From assembly GCA_029931535.1 (NCBI GenBank), contig JAQPZY010001675.1, positions 2,880,001-2,944,000 of the forward strand: a stretch of DNA of 64,000 bases. The letters are read 5' to 3'. Shown piece after piece: positions 48,149 to 60,106 of the stretch. Under the pieces are notes generated by a model. The model was not told the origin of the DNA and did no database searches. It saw only the letters and a program-made list of their open reading frames with translations. Within the stretch, counting starts at the first letter, position 1. Each line of letters opens with the position of its first letter. A program made the position numbers and the translations under genes. Source of the DNA: Margaritifera margaritifera. Lineage: Eukaryota; Mollusca; Bivalvia; Unionida; Margaritiferidae.

Positions 48149-48236
48149 GATAATGTGTGATAACGGACCACTCATAATGAGATGTGTGGTAACGGACCAC
48201 TCATAATGAGATAATATGTCATAACGGACCACTCAG
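48149..48236. repeat. About 30-bp tandem repeat, three copies
   Basis: TAACGGACCACTCA occurs at 48,161, 48,190 and 48,222, with ATAATGAGAT between copies. Confidence 0.9.
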
Positions 48237-48604
48237 CATTTTTGTTCTTATATGACATCTTTAAGAGAGCATCTTTAAATAAAAATGAACAATGTACATC
48301 TTCTTTAAGCTAATTAACAATATGCAATGTGCAATTCTCTAACAGATATTGAATAACTAAGACATTTTTTTTGTGGTTTTGTTTTGTTTTTTTTTTTGTT
48401 TTTTTTGCTTTAGATAAAGGATTTTTCCCTTCCGATAAATATCATCTCATTGGTAAATGCTCTCCGTAACATGATTTAGTTTTTTTTATTATATATTTTA
48501 AACAAAAAGTTCTTTTTCCTAGTAAAATATAATCTGCCTTGCCACTTTCTTATTACATACTGAGTAACCTTTTTGTCAGATCATGTAATACATTTCATAG
48601 TCGA
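48237..48604. other. No gene recognised
   Basis: T-rich block near 48,366-48,412. Confidence 0.45.
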
Positions 48605-48712
48605 AACGGACATGAACATCCATATTAGCATAGGGATAACAAACGGACATAAACAGCCATATTAGCATAGGGATAACAAACGGACATAAACAGCCATATT
48701 AGCATAGGGATA
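48605..48712. repeat. 36-bp tandem repeat, three copies
   Basis: AAACGGACAT starts at 48,605, 48,641 and 48,677; each unit ends ATTAGCATAGGGATAA. Confidence 0.95.
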
Positions 48713-49307
48713 ATGTACGATTTTCAGAAATCCTTTCAAGAAATTATTCTCAAAATAATTGTATGTTACGACAAATGTTAAATGAAAACGAACTGTGACA
48801 AACTGGTTTTATTAAATACCAAATGTGTAGAAAATTCGATATTTACCAAAGTTTTGTTTTTAAACATTCTTGATGGGGATAGTTTCTCACACTCTTTTCC
48901 GCAATGACGATTTACCCGATGCAAAGGATGTCACCATAACTTTAAGTTCTTCCCCTGTAAAAGCTGTAATAGTCCGTATAATAGCGTTGTTTAGTTCATT
49001 CCGTTTATGAGACATGTAGTCAGTTGATTGAAAGTGACTCGATGTCTTGATAGATTTTAGTAAGTTTATATATATAAAATACATATTTTAACAGTATCTC
49101 GCAGTATCTTGATATAATTACGTTGTGTACGTAACTAATCAATAATAGTTATTTTGAAGTAAGTGACGCGAATATTTTATAGTAATAGGCTGCATCTTTA
49201 AAACGGAGCAGTAGATTTGAATACAAATGTTGCATATATTTATATTCACTTAGTATATTCAGATGCATCTATATATGTGTTATAGATGTCTCTGGTATAT
49301 TCATTCA
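48713..49307. other. No gene recognised
   Basis: The frame at 48,887-49,084 has no domain. AT-rich. Confidence 0.45.
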
Positions 49308-49440
49308 ATGCGGGTTCAAATCCTACCATCAGATCAGGTCAGCTACCTAGGTGTGTCTTTTAGCAAGGCAGTTATTTCCAATTGTCTCGGCACTAAATAA
49401 TCTACTTGAGTTGCTGTGCCGTAAAACACCTAACCAAATG
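49308..49440 (+). mobile_element. 5'-truncated tRNA-derived SINE, plus strand
   Basis: Starts in the head at the B box (GGGTTCAAATCC) and continues AGCAAGGCAG, AATTGTCTCGGCACTAAA, TTGCTGTGCCGTAAAACACC. It is closest to the copy at 10,505-10,680. Confidence 0.8.
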
Positions 49441-49555
49441 AAACCTGTCAAAGCACATATTAAAATTAGTCTGTTTTCACCTTTAAGTACTGTTATTTAT
49501 GACCATATACAAAAAATTCTGTCTATTTTTGTATGAGAAAAAATTACTGCAAAAT

Positions 49556-49690
49556 AATAAATAAGTAAATAAAATACGAAAGATGCATAAGTATTACTAC
49601 TAATATCAAAATAATAAGTATTATTACTAATATCAAAATAATTTTGGTTCACTTGCATAGTATTTTTCTCGTCTTTTTACTTTTCTTTTT
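49556..49690. repeat. VNTR-containing duplicate, short form (two 26-bp units)
   Basis: AAATAAAATACGAAAGATGC is followed by two AGTATTA(C/T)TACTAATATCAAAATAAT-type units and then a unique right flank (TTTTGGTTCACTTGCATAG). The same left and right flanks bracket the longer array at 50,152-50,440. Confidence 0.85.
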
Positions 49691-50093
49691 TCATGTAGAA
49701 TTACTTCCACGGAATTCCAGTTGTTGTAAATGGAACTTCGCACACACGGGGACGAAAAGGAACATATATTAGTTGTGTTCAGTTCGTTTGGAACTTTCTT
49801 CGGTGATTAAGCGAATGATTCATATGACTGAAATAGAAATCTCTCACATCACTTTAGCGATCATCACTTATCAACAGATTTGAACGACGAATTTCTTCAT
49901 TTACTCTTTTTGTGATGAAGGCATTTTCCTTCTTATGTATCCACACTTGATTGATTTAATCTGTCCCAAACATTTTGTTAATTCAACAGTAAAACCGCAT
50001 GAGCCTTGGCTTTTATTCTTGGGCTTATTCAGAAAACAATCAAGAGTTTTCTTTACGTAGCAAAGGATTTTATAACTCATCCTTTAGACAATT
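49691..50093. other. Spacer between VNTR duplicates, no gene
   Basis: No motif recognised. Confidence 0.45.
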
Positions 50094-50125
50094 AGATTTG
50101 GGTATGTTATTATGAGAGTTAGATT
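50094..50125. repeat. Isolated monomer of the 27-bp repeat
   Basis: One copy of TTTGGGTATGTTATTATGAG plus AGTTAGATT, lying about 330 bp before the main array of the same unit. Confidence 0.85.
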
Positions 50126-50151
50126 AATCAATCAATAAATCAATCAATCTA

Positions 50152-50440
50152 ATAAAAAAATAAATAAAATACATAAGATGCATAAGTATTATTACTAATA
50201 TCAAAATAATAAGTATTATTACTAATATCAAAATAATAAGTATTATTACTAATATCAAAATAATATGTATTATTACTAATATCAAAATATTAAGTATTAT
50301 TACTAATATCAAAATAATAAGTATTATTACTAATATCAAAATAATATGTATTATTACTAATATCAAAATATTAAGTATTATTACTAATATCCAAATAATT
50401 TTGGTTCACTTGCATGGTTTTTCTCGTCTTTTTGCTTTTC
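50152..50440. repeat. VNTR-containing duplicate, long form (eight or so 26-bp units)
   Basis: Has the same flanks as 49,556-49,690 but carries about eight AGTATTATTACTAATATCAA units. Unit variants (AATAATAAG / AATAATATG / AATATTAAG) alternate in a repeating order of four, implying block duplication. Confidence 0.9.
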
Positions 50441-50454
50441 TTTTGATTGATTGA

Positions 50455-50965
50455 TTGATTGGGTATGTTATTATGAGAGTTAGATTTGGGTATGTTATTA
50501 TGACAATTAGATTTGGGAATGTTATTATGAGAGTTAGATTTGGGTATGTTATTATGAGAGTTAGATATGGGTATGTTATTATGAGAGTTGGATTTGGATA
50601 TGTTATTATGAGAATTAGATTTGGGTATGTTATTATGGGAATTAGATTTGGGTATGTTATTATGAGAATTAGATTTGGGTATGTTATTATGAGAGTTGGA
50701 TTTGGATATGTTTTTATGAGAGTCAGATTTGGGTATGTTATTATGAGAGTTAGATATGGGTATGTTATGATGAGAATTAGATTTGGATATGTTATTATGA
50801 GAATTAGATTTGGGTGTGTTATTCTGGGAATTAGATTTGGGTATGTTATTATGGGAATAAGATTTGGGTATGTTATTATGAGAATTAGATTTGGGTATGT
50901 TATTATGGGAATTAGATTTGGGTATGTTATTATGAGAGTTGGATTTGGGTATGTAATTGTGAGAA
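50455..50965. repeat. 27-bp tandem repeat, about 19 copies
   Basis: The unit is GGGTATGTTATTATGAGAAT plus TAGATTT. The 27-bp period keeps both strands open: a GYVIMR(I/V)RF nonapeptide on plus (181 codons) and an ITYPNL-type nonapeptide on minus (200 codons). I see no promoter or domain supporting real proteins. Confidence 0.95.
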
Positions 50966-50974
50966 TTTCCTGCC

Positions 50975-51990
50975 GATTATTGGGATCCATATGGCGATAG
51001 TCTCTCATAAAACAATAAAGTATATCTTAAAACTGCGTCCAAAGACAATTCTGTGCTATCAAATATATTTACTTTAGGAATGAGTTTACTCATATCATTA
51101 CGACTTTCTAAGCTAAAGAAGTAATATGTTCACTTTTCCCACTCCTCTATCCATTTATCCCTTGATGATTCCATCCATTTTCTTCTTTTAAAGCTCAAAT
51201 AATTCTACTTTTTTTATATCTCATATGAGTTTTGGATCAGTGGAAACATCAATAGCCCGTAATTCTTGTAACTTTTCCTTTAAATTATATTCTTTGTAAC
51301 GTCCTGTATTTTCTTAAAGAGGAAAATAATATTCTATTTCCTCTACTTTAAAGTACAAGTACTTCAAAAAAGAATTCAGCCTTGACTATAAATGCACTTT
51401 CAGACCATTATAGTTCATCCTTATCTGTTAAAACTGGAGGAACATTTTGCCTTTCCACTCTTTGCACTAATTGATATGATCTGAATCGTTTTGTAATAAA
51501 TTATTATTAAACTCTCAACACCATTTCCCTTTTGCACATTTTTGTAAATTCAATTTGATCAGCTCGATAATAAAATTCAAATTTTACATCATCTGCATAG
51601 TCAGAATATTGTCTGAAATAAAAATGTTTTTAAAAATCAAATCTTGTCTGTTTTAGAGCGTTGGGTTTCTCCATGCATATCTAGTAAGTTCGCTCCACAC
51701 ATAAACTAAATTTAAATAGCTACACAAATTAAAAAAATCTTTCTCCCAAACTTTTGGATTTTTAATATTATTGTATTGAAATATATCTTTAATATGATAC
51801 ACGACTAAATTAAAATCCTCCCAACCCATGATCACATTTTCTTTCTTAAAATCTATTATAACATTTCTATTAGCATCGTATAATTATGGGGAATCTTTAT
51901 TTACATTGTATATGTTGACTATAGTTACTTTACTATTTTCAGTTGAAATGCCTAAAATCAAATTGTTATCATTATTATCCTTTCTTAGCG
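50975..51990 (-). pseudogene. Decayed L1/Tx1-type LINE (endonuclease and linker), minus strand
   Basis: Minus-strand frames with stops give, from high to low coordinates: SKVTIVNIYNVNKDSP (about 51,940), VIMGWEDFNLVVYH (about 51,835; the endonuclease GGDFN motif altered to GWEDFN), YAWRNPTL (about 51,660) and FISDNIL (about 51,620). Next are WMESSRDKWIEEWEK and YYFFSLE (about 51,170-51,120), which match the linker before reverse transcriptase in L1/Tx1-like elements (usually WIEEGEK--KYF-NLE). The reverse transcriptase itself is absent: the 27-bp array begins where it should start. The altered endonuclease motif and several stops show it is dead. Confidence 0.75.
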
Positions 51991-52333
51991 TCTGTGCTCA
52001 TAATTGTCATCTAATAATGTAACTACTTCTCTCGCTTGAGATGAGTATTGTTTTAACAAAAACAGAACTCATATTTCAGTGTTGACCTGACAAATTTTTA
52101 TGCCTTGGAGGAAGAATGGGTATCTTGCAAAACATATTTTGAATACTTATAAGTTTTCAGAAAATTTAAAGACATATTTTCGTTTGAGTAGCAGTTTAGA
52201 GATGTTCAATTAATTCCATTCGTACATAATTTTTCATCTTGCCTTGAAGACATCAATTGATATGAAGAGGAAATCATTCATGCAATGATAACGACTAGAG
52301 AAAAAGAAGGAGGTAGTAATATAACCTTACAAG
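51991..52333. other. Possible LINE 5' part, unresolved
   Basis: May contain eroded N-terminal endonuclease sequence on the minus strand, but no motif could be read. Confidence 0.35.
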
Positions 52334-53077
52334 CAAAATATGTAAAGGTCTAAATAAACGGACATCATTTTCATCAAATTATGTCAAGGTCTGAATAAAC
52401 GGCCATCATTTCCATCAAATTATGTAAAGGTCTAAATAAACGGCCATCATTTTCATCAAATTATGTCAAGGTCTAAATAAACGGCCATCATTTTCATCAA
52501 ATTATGTAAAGGTCTAAATAAACGGCCATCATTTCCATCAAATTATGTAAAGGTCTAAATAAACGGCCATCTTTTTCATCAAAATATGTAAAGGTATGAA
52601 TAAACGGCCATCATTTTCATCAAATTATGTAAAGGTCTGAATAAACGGCCATCTTTTTCATCAAAATATGTAAAAGTCTAAATAAACGGCCATCATTTCC
52701 ATCAAATTATGTAAAGGTCTAAATAAACGGCCATCATTTTCATCAAATTATGTAAAGGTCTGAATAAACGGCCATCATTTCCATCAAATTATGTAAAGGT
52801 CTAAATAAACGGCCATCATTTTCATCAAATTATGTAAAGGTCTAAATAAACGGCCATCATTTCCATCAAATTATGTAAAGGTCTAAATAAACGGCCATCA
52901 TTTTCATCAAATTATGTAAAGGTCTAAATAAACGGCCATCATTTCCATCAAATTATGTAAAGGTCTAAATAAACGGCCATCTTTTTCATCAAAATATGTA
53001 AAGGTCTGAATAAACGGCCATCATTTTCATCAAATTATGTAAAGGTCTGAATAAACGGCCATCATTTCCATCAAATG
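52334..53077. repeat. 41-bp tandem repeat, about 18 copies
   Basis: The unit is AAATTATGTAAAGGTCTAAA plus TAAACGGCCATCATTT(T/C)CATC. TTTTC and TTTCC variants alternate in much of the array, suggesting an 82-bp higher-order unit. Confidence 0.97.
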
Positions 53078-54165
53078 AGAGTGGGATGTTGACATAGTAT
53101 GGGGTCTTAAAACTTATGTAATCCTTTCAGTTCACTATCAGCACTGTCAGATTATTACGATAATAGTCGTATAGTGCCTTACCCAACCATAGAGAAAGGG
53201 AGACAATCCACTCAACCGTATTCTACTATACAAAACAACCTTGGGTAGAGAAGATCCCTAAAACAAAGAAATGAGATTGCTTGATTAGGAAAGACATAAA
53301 AAGTTACTTAAAAAATCTTGACTATTTTTACTTTATTATCTAATCAGGTCCAACATTTATAGAATCTGTGAAAAACAACACACACTCAAAAAATAGTTTC
53401 CCTCTGTAACAGTAGACAGTCATTGGGCTAATTTTTCAATAACATCCCTCAATTTGTGAATCTTGTTTTAGTTTATAAGTATGCAGTATGTAAGCTTTTA
53501 ACTAAGTATGCACATAACATTTATTAATCCCACGAATGCAGGGTCCCATCTAACTTTAAAATTGTGAAAATCTTGTCCAAAAGGCAACAACCCAACCCCC
53601 CTCCAAAAAAAAAAAAAAAAAAAAAAAAAAAACAAGAAGACTTATTTCATTCATTATACCCATTATTTTTAGTTTATGTAAAAAGACACAAGTGGCATCA
53701 AATTAATAGATAGATTTTTTAATATTTCGCAAATAGTATAATTTGTCGCTATTTTCGTTATTGTTATAATGTAATACATAGAGTATATATTTGAAAGTAA
53801 TTCCAAGAGATATCTTAAACTGAAATAAATGTACACATGTATTGAGCTTAGCTCATACATACGACACTTGTTCTTGTCATTGTTGTAACAAACATTTTTA
53901 AAATACAGCATTCAAACACGTACATTACTTCTTTAGCCCTGGCACATATTTATTTTATTATGATTGTACTAAACAAAACTGTAGTATTGAGTCATCTACA
54001 GTGCAACCACTCTTCACCAGCCACCTACGGAATAGAACGAAAATTGACTAGTACTTATATAGGCCTTTCCGAAAGGTCTGTTATCTCCCCCTTATTGGGA
54101 ACTCTTCAAAGTCAAAGCGCATGCGTGGGACAAGAGATCCGGGTAGTACTGACTGTAGCTCGCTA
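53078..54165. other. No gene recognised; poly-A tract
   Basis: Contains a run of about 28 A at 53,605-53,632, preceded by C-rich sequence. It could be a retroposon tail, but nothing upstream is recognisable. Confidence 0.45.
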
Positions 54166-54794
<629 letters not shown>

Positions 54795-55030
54795 AATACT
54801 ACCTGTATGTCTGAATACAATGTCCTGAATACTACCCGCATGTCTGAATACAGTGACCTTCTGAATAATACGTGCAGGTCTGAATACACTGACCTTCTGA
54901 ATAATACCTGCATGTCTGAATACAGTGACATTCTGAAAAATACGTGCATGTCTGAATACAGTGACCTTCTGAATAATACGTGCAGGTCTGAATACACTGA
55001 CCTTCTGAATAATACCTGCCGGTCTCATAC
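54795..55030. repeat. 33-36-bp tandem repeat, about seven copies
   Basis: The unit is CTGAATAATACGTGCAGGTC plus TGAATACA(G/C)TGACCTT (36 bp); the first two copies are shortened. Frames on both strands stay open because of the period. Confidence 0.93.
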
Positions 55031-56143
55031 AATGACACAACTGAAATGTACATATATACATATTCGCCATATATATTTTTAAAAATCTCCTAAAATCATT
55101 CATAGTGTAATTTTCGTATACGACGCCCTACGGCCTCTATGCCTGTAGCACATCACATCATATAAAATCAAAGTATTTTACGTTGACACTTACCCAGTGT
55201 GAATTAATGTTAATTTTTAGTGCACACTGAAAATATAGTGAAAAATTATTTTAAACTGTTATGACTATTTGAATTTGTATATGATATATAGTGGCAGTCG
55301 GCTAGGTGATGGGCATTAGGCCTGAAAGTCCATCAAGATGCCAATATGTCTTTAAATCACATGATGCTCACACCTGTGCGAGAGATTTGACCGGTCGCTG
55401 GTCCATAGGTATCGACACATGTTAGGATTTGAGTGACATATGGCGATACGTTAATTGCAGGTAGATCATTTGTGATACACATCCGTCTGGAAAGCAATTA
55501 CTCATGTTCAAGAGTGCCTCTCATAATGCACAAACTCAACAATGATTAGTTTTTGCTTGCTTTCTTCTAATGCGCATTCTGAACGCATTCATAAAACACA
55601 TATTATCTACATAACTGCGATTTAAGCAAACTGTATTCATCGTTTGAAGTTTCCCAAAGAAAATTTAATATTTTTGTGCATATTGACTTAGAGATCACTA
55701 CGGCCTGATTCGATTTCCCCCATGGGAGCCAATTCACATTAATTTAACAAATATGCGATTCTTTATTCAGATTGTTGAGGGATATAAAAGCAGATCTGGA
55801 TTGGATCGTAGATGTCGTGGCTTTGCCCTCTGTCATGCACTTGAACGTTCGATAATGGATTTGTTTATGAATTACACTTTCCTACCAGGCTGTCTCACGT
55901 GCAAGTCGTGGACTGAGCGGTTACCGGCAGGGTATTCACTCGCTTTGAACAATCCTTATTCATCAAAAAAAGTTACAAGCTTTACAGTCTTCCATTATCA
56001 CAACACTTGACACATTTACATCTACGATATCACTAGGGGTTGTTTTGATAACGATTTTAACAAAAAAAATTTAAAGTGTTCCATCGTCTTTCTCAAATTT
56101 AATGAAAACATTTTGTATGTGCGTGCGTTTGACGGTAATAATG
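55031..56143. other. No gene recognised
   Basis: The 85-codon plus frame at 55,753-56,010 has a few Cys residues but no pattern I can name. It is recorded as unassigned. Confidence 0.4.
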
Positions 56144-56204
56144 ATTCTGATTGGTGATTATTGTCTGTTCCAGCCCCCGGTAGACAATAACCACCAATCA
56201 GAAT
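56144..56204. repeat. 23-bp-arm hairpin, one mismatch
   Basis: The left arm 56,144-56,166 (ATTCTGATTGGTGATTATTG then TCT) pairs with 56,182-56,204 with a single mismatch over a 15-bp C/G-rich loop. This could be a miniature palindrome or a transcript hairpin. Confidence 0.9.
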
Positions 56205-56882
56205 TGAACACAGCTTAGTCACTGCGTGACACAACGGAAGTGTAGGTCTCCAAACTCAATCCAAGTAGACAAAATACAAAGCAACAGAAGTATTTCACGT
56301 AAAAGTGGCTATTAAATGATAAGCAAAGTACTTAAATAGTACATGGGGAACAATTTTGGAATGTTTCCTTTACGTTGTTATATGCTATGACTGGCTGAAC
56401 GTGCCGACGGGATACAAATTTTTTAGCACGGAATCGGCGACGGGGCAGATTTCTAACCGTGCGAGTTAGTCTCCTTGTGTAATTTGTAGAAGGGGGGTGG
56501 ATGTTGTGAATAGTTTTCCTATTATACTGACAGAAACGTGTGCCTGTGCGTGTAACAAGATACTTACATAGCCATATAATGTATGACTGTATTGAAATAT
56601 GAGTCGTCGTTTTCTTAGCATTACTCTCATGTTATATCCTACTAAGTTTGAAAACCGAACGTAAAGCACACATATTGTTACAAAAATGTACTATTCGGTT
56701 TCTTTGATGGCCTCATAATGTAACTAATATATCTTAATGATGTTAATATATGTTAATTTTGCTTATGCCAAAAGAACTAATAAGCAAGTAAATGAAATTT
56801 AATTTAATTTATCTATTTGCTTATTTATTTATTATGGATCAAAAACTTAAATTCTTCGAAAGATTATTTATGTGCGAGAAAA

Positions 56883-56883
<1 letters not shown>
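56205..56883. other. No gene recognised
   Basis: No motif; AT-rich towards the right. Confidence 0.45.

Positions 56884-56969
<86 letters not shown>
56884..56969. repeat. (TA)n microsatellite
   Basis: About 42 TA units. Confidence 0.98.
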
Positions 56970-56971
<2 letters not shown>

Positions 56972-57039
56972 GAACTGACTAATACTTTGTTTTGTCGATT
57001 CGTTCCTGCCAGGCCTGTTCTTGGTCCACCACTGCTAGA

Positions 57040-57201
57040 TGTGTGTATGTATGTATGTATGTATGTATGTATGTATGTATGTATGTATGTATGTATGTAT
57101 GTATGTATGTATCTATGTATGTATGTATGTATGTATGTATGTATGTATGTATGTATGTATGTATGTATGTATGTATGTATGTATGTATGTATGTATGTAT
57201 G
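57040..57201. repeat. (GTAT)n tetranucleotide repeat
   Basis: About 40 GTAT units with one ATCT interruption near 57,111. The Cys-Met-Tyr-Val and Ile-His-Thr-Tyr frames are artefacts. Confidence 0.98.
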
Positions 57202-57668
57202 CAGGATTGCACAAATTCTCTGTTTTGTTATATAAAAAATATACATTCTTCACATTGACAAACGATAGACAATAAAACTTCAGAAAGTTAATAGGAATCG
57301 TAACAGATTGAACTTCGGAACTTAGAAAGCAAAGGTTGGAGTGAGACCGTATCGACCAAAATAAAAGAAATCATCCTGTCTTAATGTTGTTGTTTGTTTC
57401 CGTGTCGCCAATCCTCATAATTATTATTCAACCTCTTGGTTAATTAAACCTTGTTCTTCTTCTATTACCAACTGAACATGTCTTATATTTATTTTTGAAA
57501 GGTTTTGATTTGACCTCGAGTCAGTAATATGATGAGGTGCCTTAACAAAGTTAGTATGCTGTGGTAAACCTTGAGATTTAAATATTGGATCCTACACCAA
57601 GAAAATGTTTTCTTTAAAAGATTAAGCTCTCAAATGTAATAGTTCAAATCATTTTTTTTTAAAGTCAC
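57202..57668. other. No gene recognised
   Basis: No array or motif. Confidence 0.45.
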
Positions 57669-58040
57669 TGACCTAGTTTACAGCGTGGATTTTGCTGACC
57701 TGGTTTACAGTGCGGATGTCACTGTCCTGGCTTACAACGTGGATTTCACTGATCTCGTTTACTACGTAGATTTCACTGATCTGGTTTACTACGTGGATTT
57801 CACTGACCTGGTTTACTACGTGGATTTCACTGACCTGGTTACAGCGTGGATTGCATTGGCCTGGTTTACAGCGTGAATTTCACCGACCTGGCTTACAGTG
57901 TGGATGTCATTGTCCTGGCTTACAGCGTGGATTTCACTGACCTGGTTTACTAAGTGGATTTCACTGACCTGGTCTATTATGTGGATTTCAATGACCTGGT
58001 TTACAGTGTGGATTTCACTGGCCTGGTTTACTACGTGGAT
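57669..58040. repeat. 27-bp tandem repeat, about 14 copies
   Basis: The unit is CGTGGATTTCACTGACCTGG plus TTTACTA. One 26-bp copy near 57,837 breaks the reading frame that otherwise encodes a YVDFTDLVY nonapeptide. Confidence 0.95.
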
Positions 58041-58187
58041 TTCGAAAGAGCTCGGACCTTGTTGAACAAGTTTTTAGTGACTGGCACGGACTGTCACAAA
58101 CTATCTTTTTAACTCAATACAGGCCAAAGTTTGCGCCATATTTTATATTTTCAACTTATATTTATAGCATAAAGGCTTTTGAAAGTT

Positions 58188-58224
<37 letters not shown>

Positions 58225-59089
58225 CTTTTATAAAATGTTAGGTTATATATTGATTAAGTTTCATCCAAGTAAAATGATTCTTCTCCAAAACTAGTTTATG
58301 TAGCATTTGTTTAAATTAATTTAGGGCTGAAACGCTTTGAGAGTAAACTATATACCGTATTATTTGCTTTAAGGTTTATGTCCACAGTTTGGTCATTACA
58401 CCATGTATTTTAGCCATATGACTTCAAATGAACACAGCAAAAACTATACATTGTAATTAGTTCTAACTTCAAGTTGTACCTAGATTACAGCCTGGTAATT
58501 GTATATGGGTGAAACAATTAACAAACTGCTACTAGAACAAACTCTTCTTTTTTTTTAATTTTCAAATTTTTTAATTTTTATTTTATTTTCTAAAAAGCCC
58601 AAAAGCATTCGCATTCAGTTTTTATATTGACCTCTTAAACACGTAGTTGTAAAGTTGAGGTTATTGTCCCGTAACACCAGTAACCACTATGGTTTCAATA
58701 CATGAACACTGTGGTTTAAATACATGAACACTATGGTATCAAGACATTTGTGCTTGTGTTCTCCTGTACATTTACAGGGGTTGTTTTAAAATTGCTTTAA
58801 AATGTTTTAGACTTAGTAAATTGTGAGTGAAGTTCTACATAGTAACATAAACTAAATTGTTTGTTCTAGCGGCAGTGTATTAAATAGTTTGGCCTATTAG
58901 GAATTACCATAAAGTAATCTAGGTACTACTAGCAGTTAGAATACATTACAATGTATACTTTCTGCTGTGCTCATTTGAAGTCATATGACCAAAATACACT
59001 TAAATTTAATTCAATTGAGTTTATTGGTATAAAATTCAATCACAGGATTATCACCAAAACAACAAAACAGCCAGACATCTAGTAAATAC
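58041..59089. other. No gene recognised
   Basis: Contains (CA)n at about 58,191-58,218 and a short repeat of ACTATGGT-type words near 58,687-58,740. Confidence 0.5.
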
Positions 59090-59097
59090 CATATGAC

Positions 59098-59389
59098 TAG
59101 TAGCGGCGCGAGGGGTGAGGGTGGGGGTTGGGAGGGGGAAATTACCATTAGGCGCCAGGCAAAGGGGGCGCCGTCGGGAGCTTTTTGTGGGGGGTTGCAG
59201 CTTAAATTTTCATAGTATTTCACCTTCACCTTGGTGTAAGGGGGGCAATTCTTTACCTAACTTATATTGGGTTAGGGGTGGGGGTTGGAAGGGAGGTTTG
59301 CAACTAACATAAACACTGTTCTCTGTAGCAAAGGTGGGGCGCCACTACAGAACATTTCCCCGGGCGCCATAACCCTCGCGCCGCCACTG
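59098..59389. mobile_element. hAT-like miniature element, 292 bp, GC-rich
   Basis: The right end (reverse complement CAGTGGCGGCGCGAGGG) matches the left end TAGTAGCGGCGCGAGGG. The flanks are CATATGAC (59,090-59,097) and CATCTGAC (59,390-59,397), seven of eight identical, the 8-bp duplication expected of hAT. The element is much more GC-rich than its surroundings, with GGCGCC sites inside. There is no transposase. Confidence 0.8.
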
Positions 59390-59397
59390 CATCTGAC

Positions 59398-60106
59398 AGG
59401 TGATACACATTAATTATATAGCCATATAAAAATATGTCTTGTTAATATCGTAATCATTCCCCCAAAGTACAAATATAAACTTCCATAGTCAATATTTATT
59501 GATATATCATTGAGGTTATGAGCTTTCTTTTCAACAAAGTTTCTCTGAATTTGTACAAGTTGAAAACCTCGGAAAAACGTATCTTGTGAGTGTCATAATT
59601 ATTCCCACTGAATATAAATGTAATTGTTTCTTAATCATTGATTTTACTGCATGAAGGAACTATCTCAACTAATTATATTTGAAAAGGTTTATTTGCAGGG
59701 TAGAAGAAGAGATTTCAGCCAAGAAATGCCGTTCATCTTCTATGCCCAATTTACAGCTGACAAATCCGTTGCTGTAGTGGAATCTTCTTACGTATTCTGC
59801 GTTCAATATGTACATTATGAGAGCTGATCCTTAGATTCACAAAACGGATAACTTCTTGTCAAGGATTTTCGTTAATCAATAAATATTTTTCTACTGAATA
59901 TGAAAGTTTGCTACGAGTTTGAAATTTATTACCATTTAAATAACTAGTATTGTCATAAAATATATTTTTTTCCAGAATTATTCATATAACTTGTAAAATT
60001 TTTGATCAATAGCGAATATTAGTCTAGTTACGGACATTGTACTCTGGTTTTCCTATATATGACTAAACCCATTTGTACATACAGACTTTATTAAAGTTAT
60101 ATCCAA
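59398..60106. other. No gene recognised
   Basis: AT-rich spacer. Confidence 0.45.

Noticed and set aside
48626..48715. Homing-endonuclease (I-SceI-like) site in TAGGGATAACA
   Set aside because: Only about 11 bp agree and the word simply belongs to the 36-bp tandem repeat.
50406..51008. 200-codon minus and 181-codon plus frames
   Set aside because: Both follow from a 27-bp period; no start context, domain or evidence of selection.
57039..57275. Cysteine-rich repeat peptide
   Set aside because: Translation of the (GTAT)n microsatellite.
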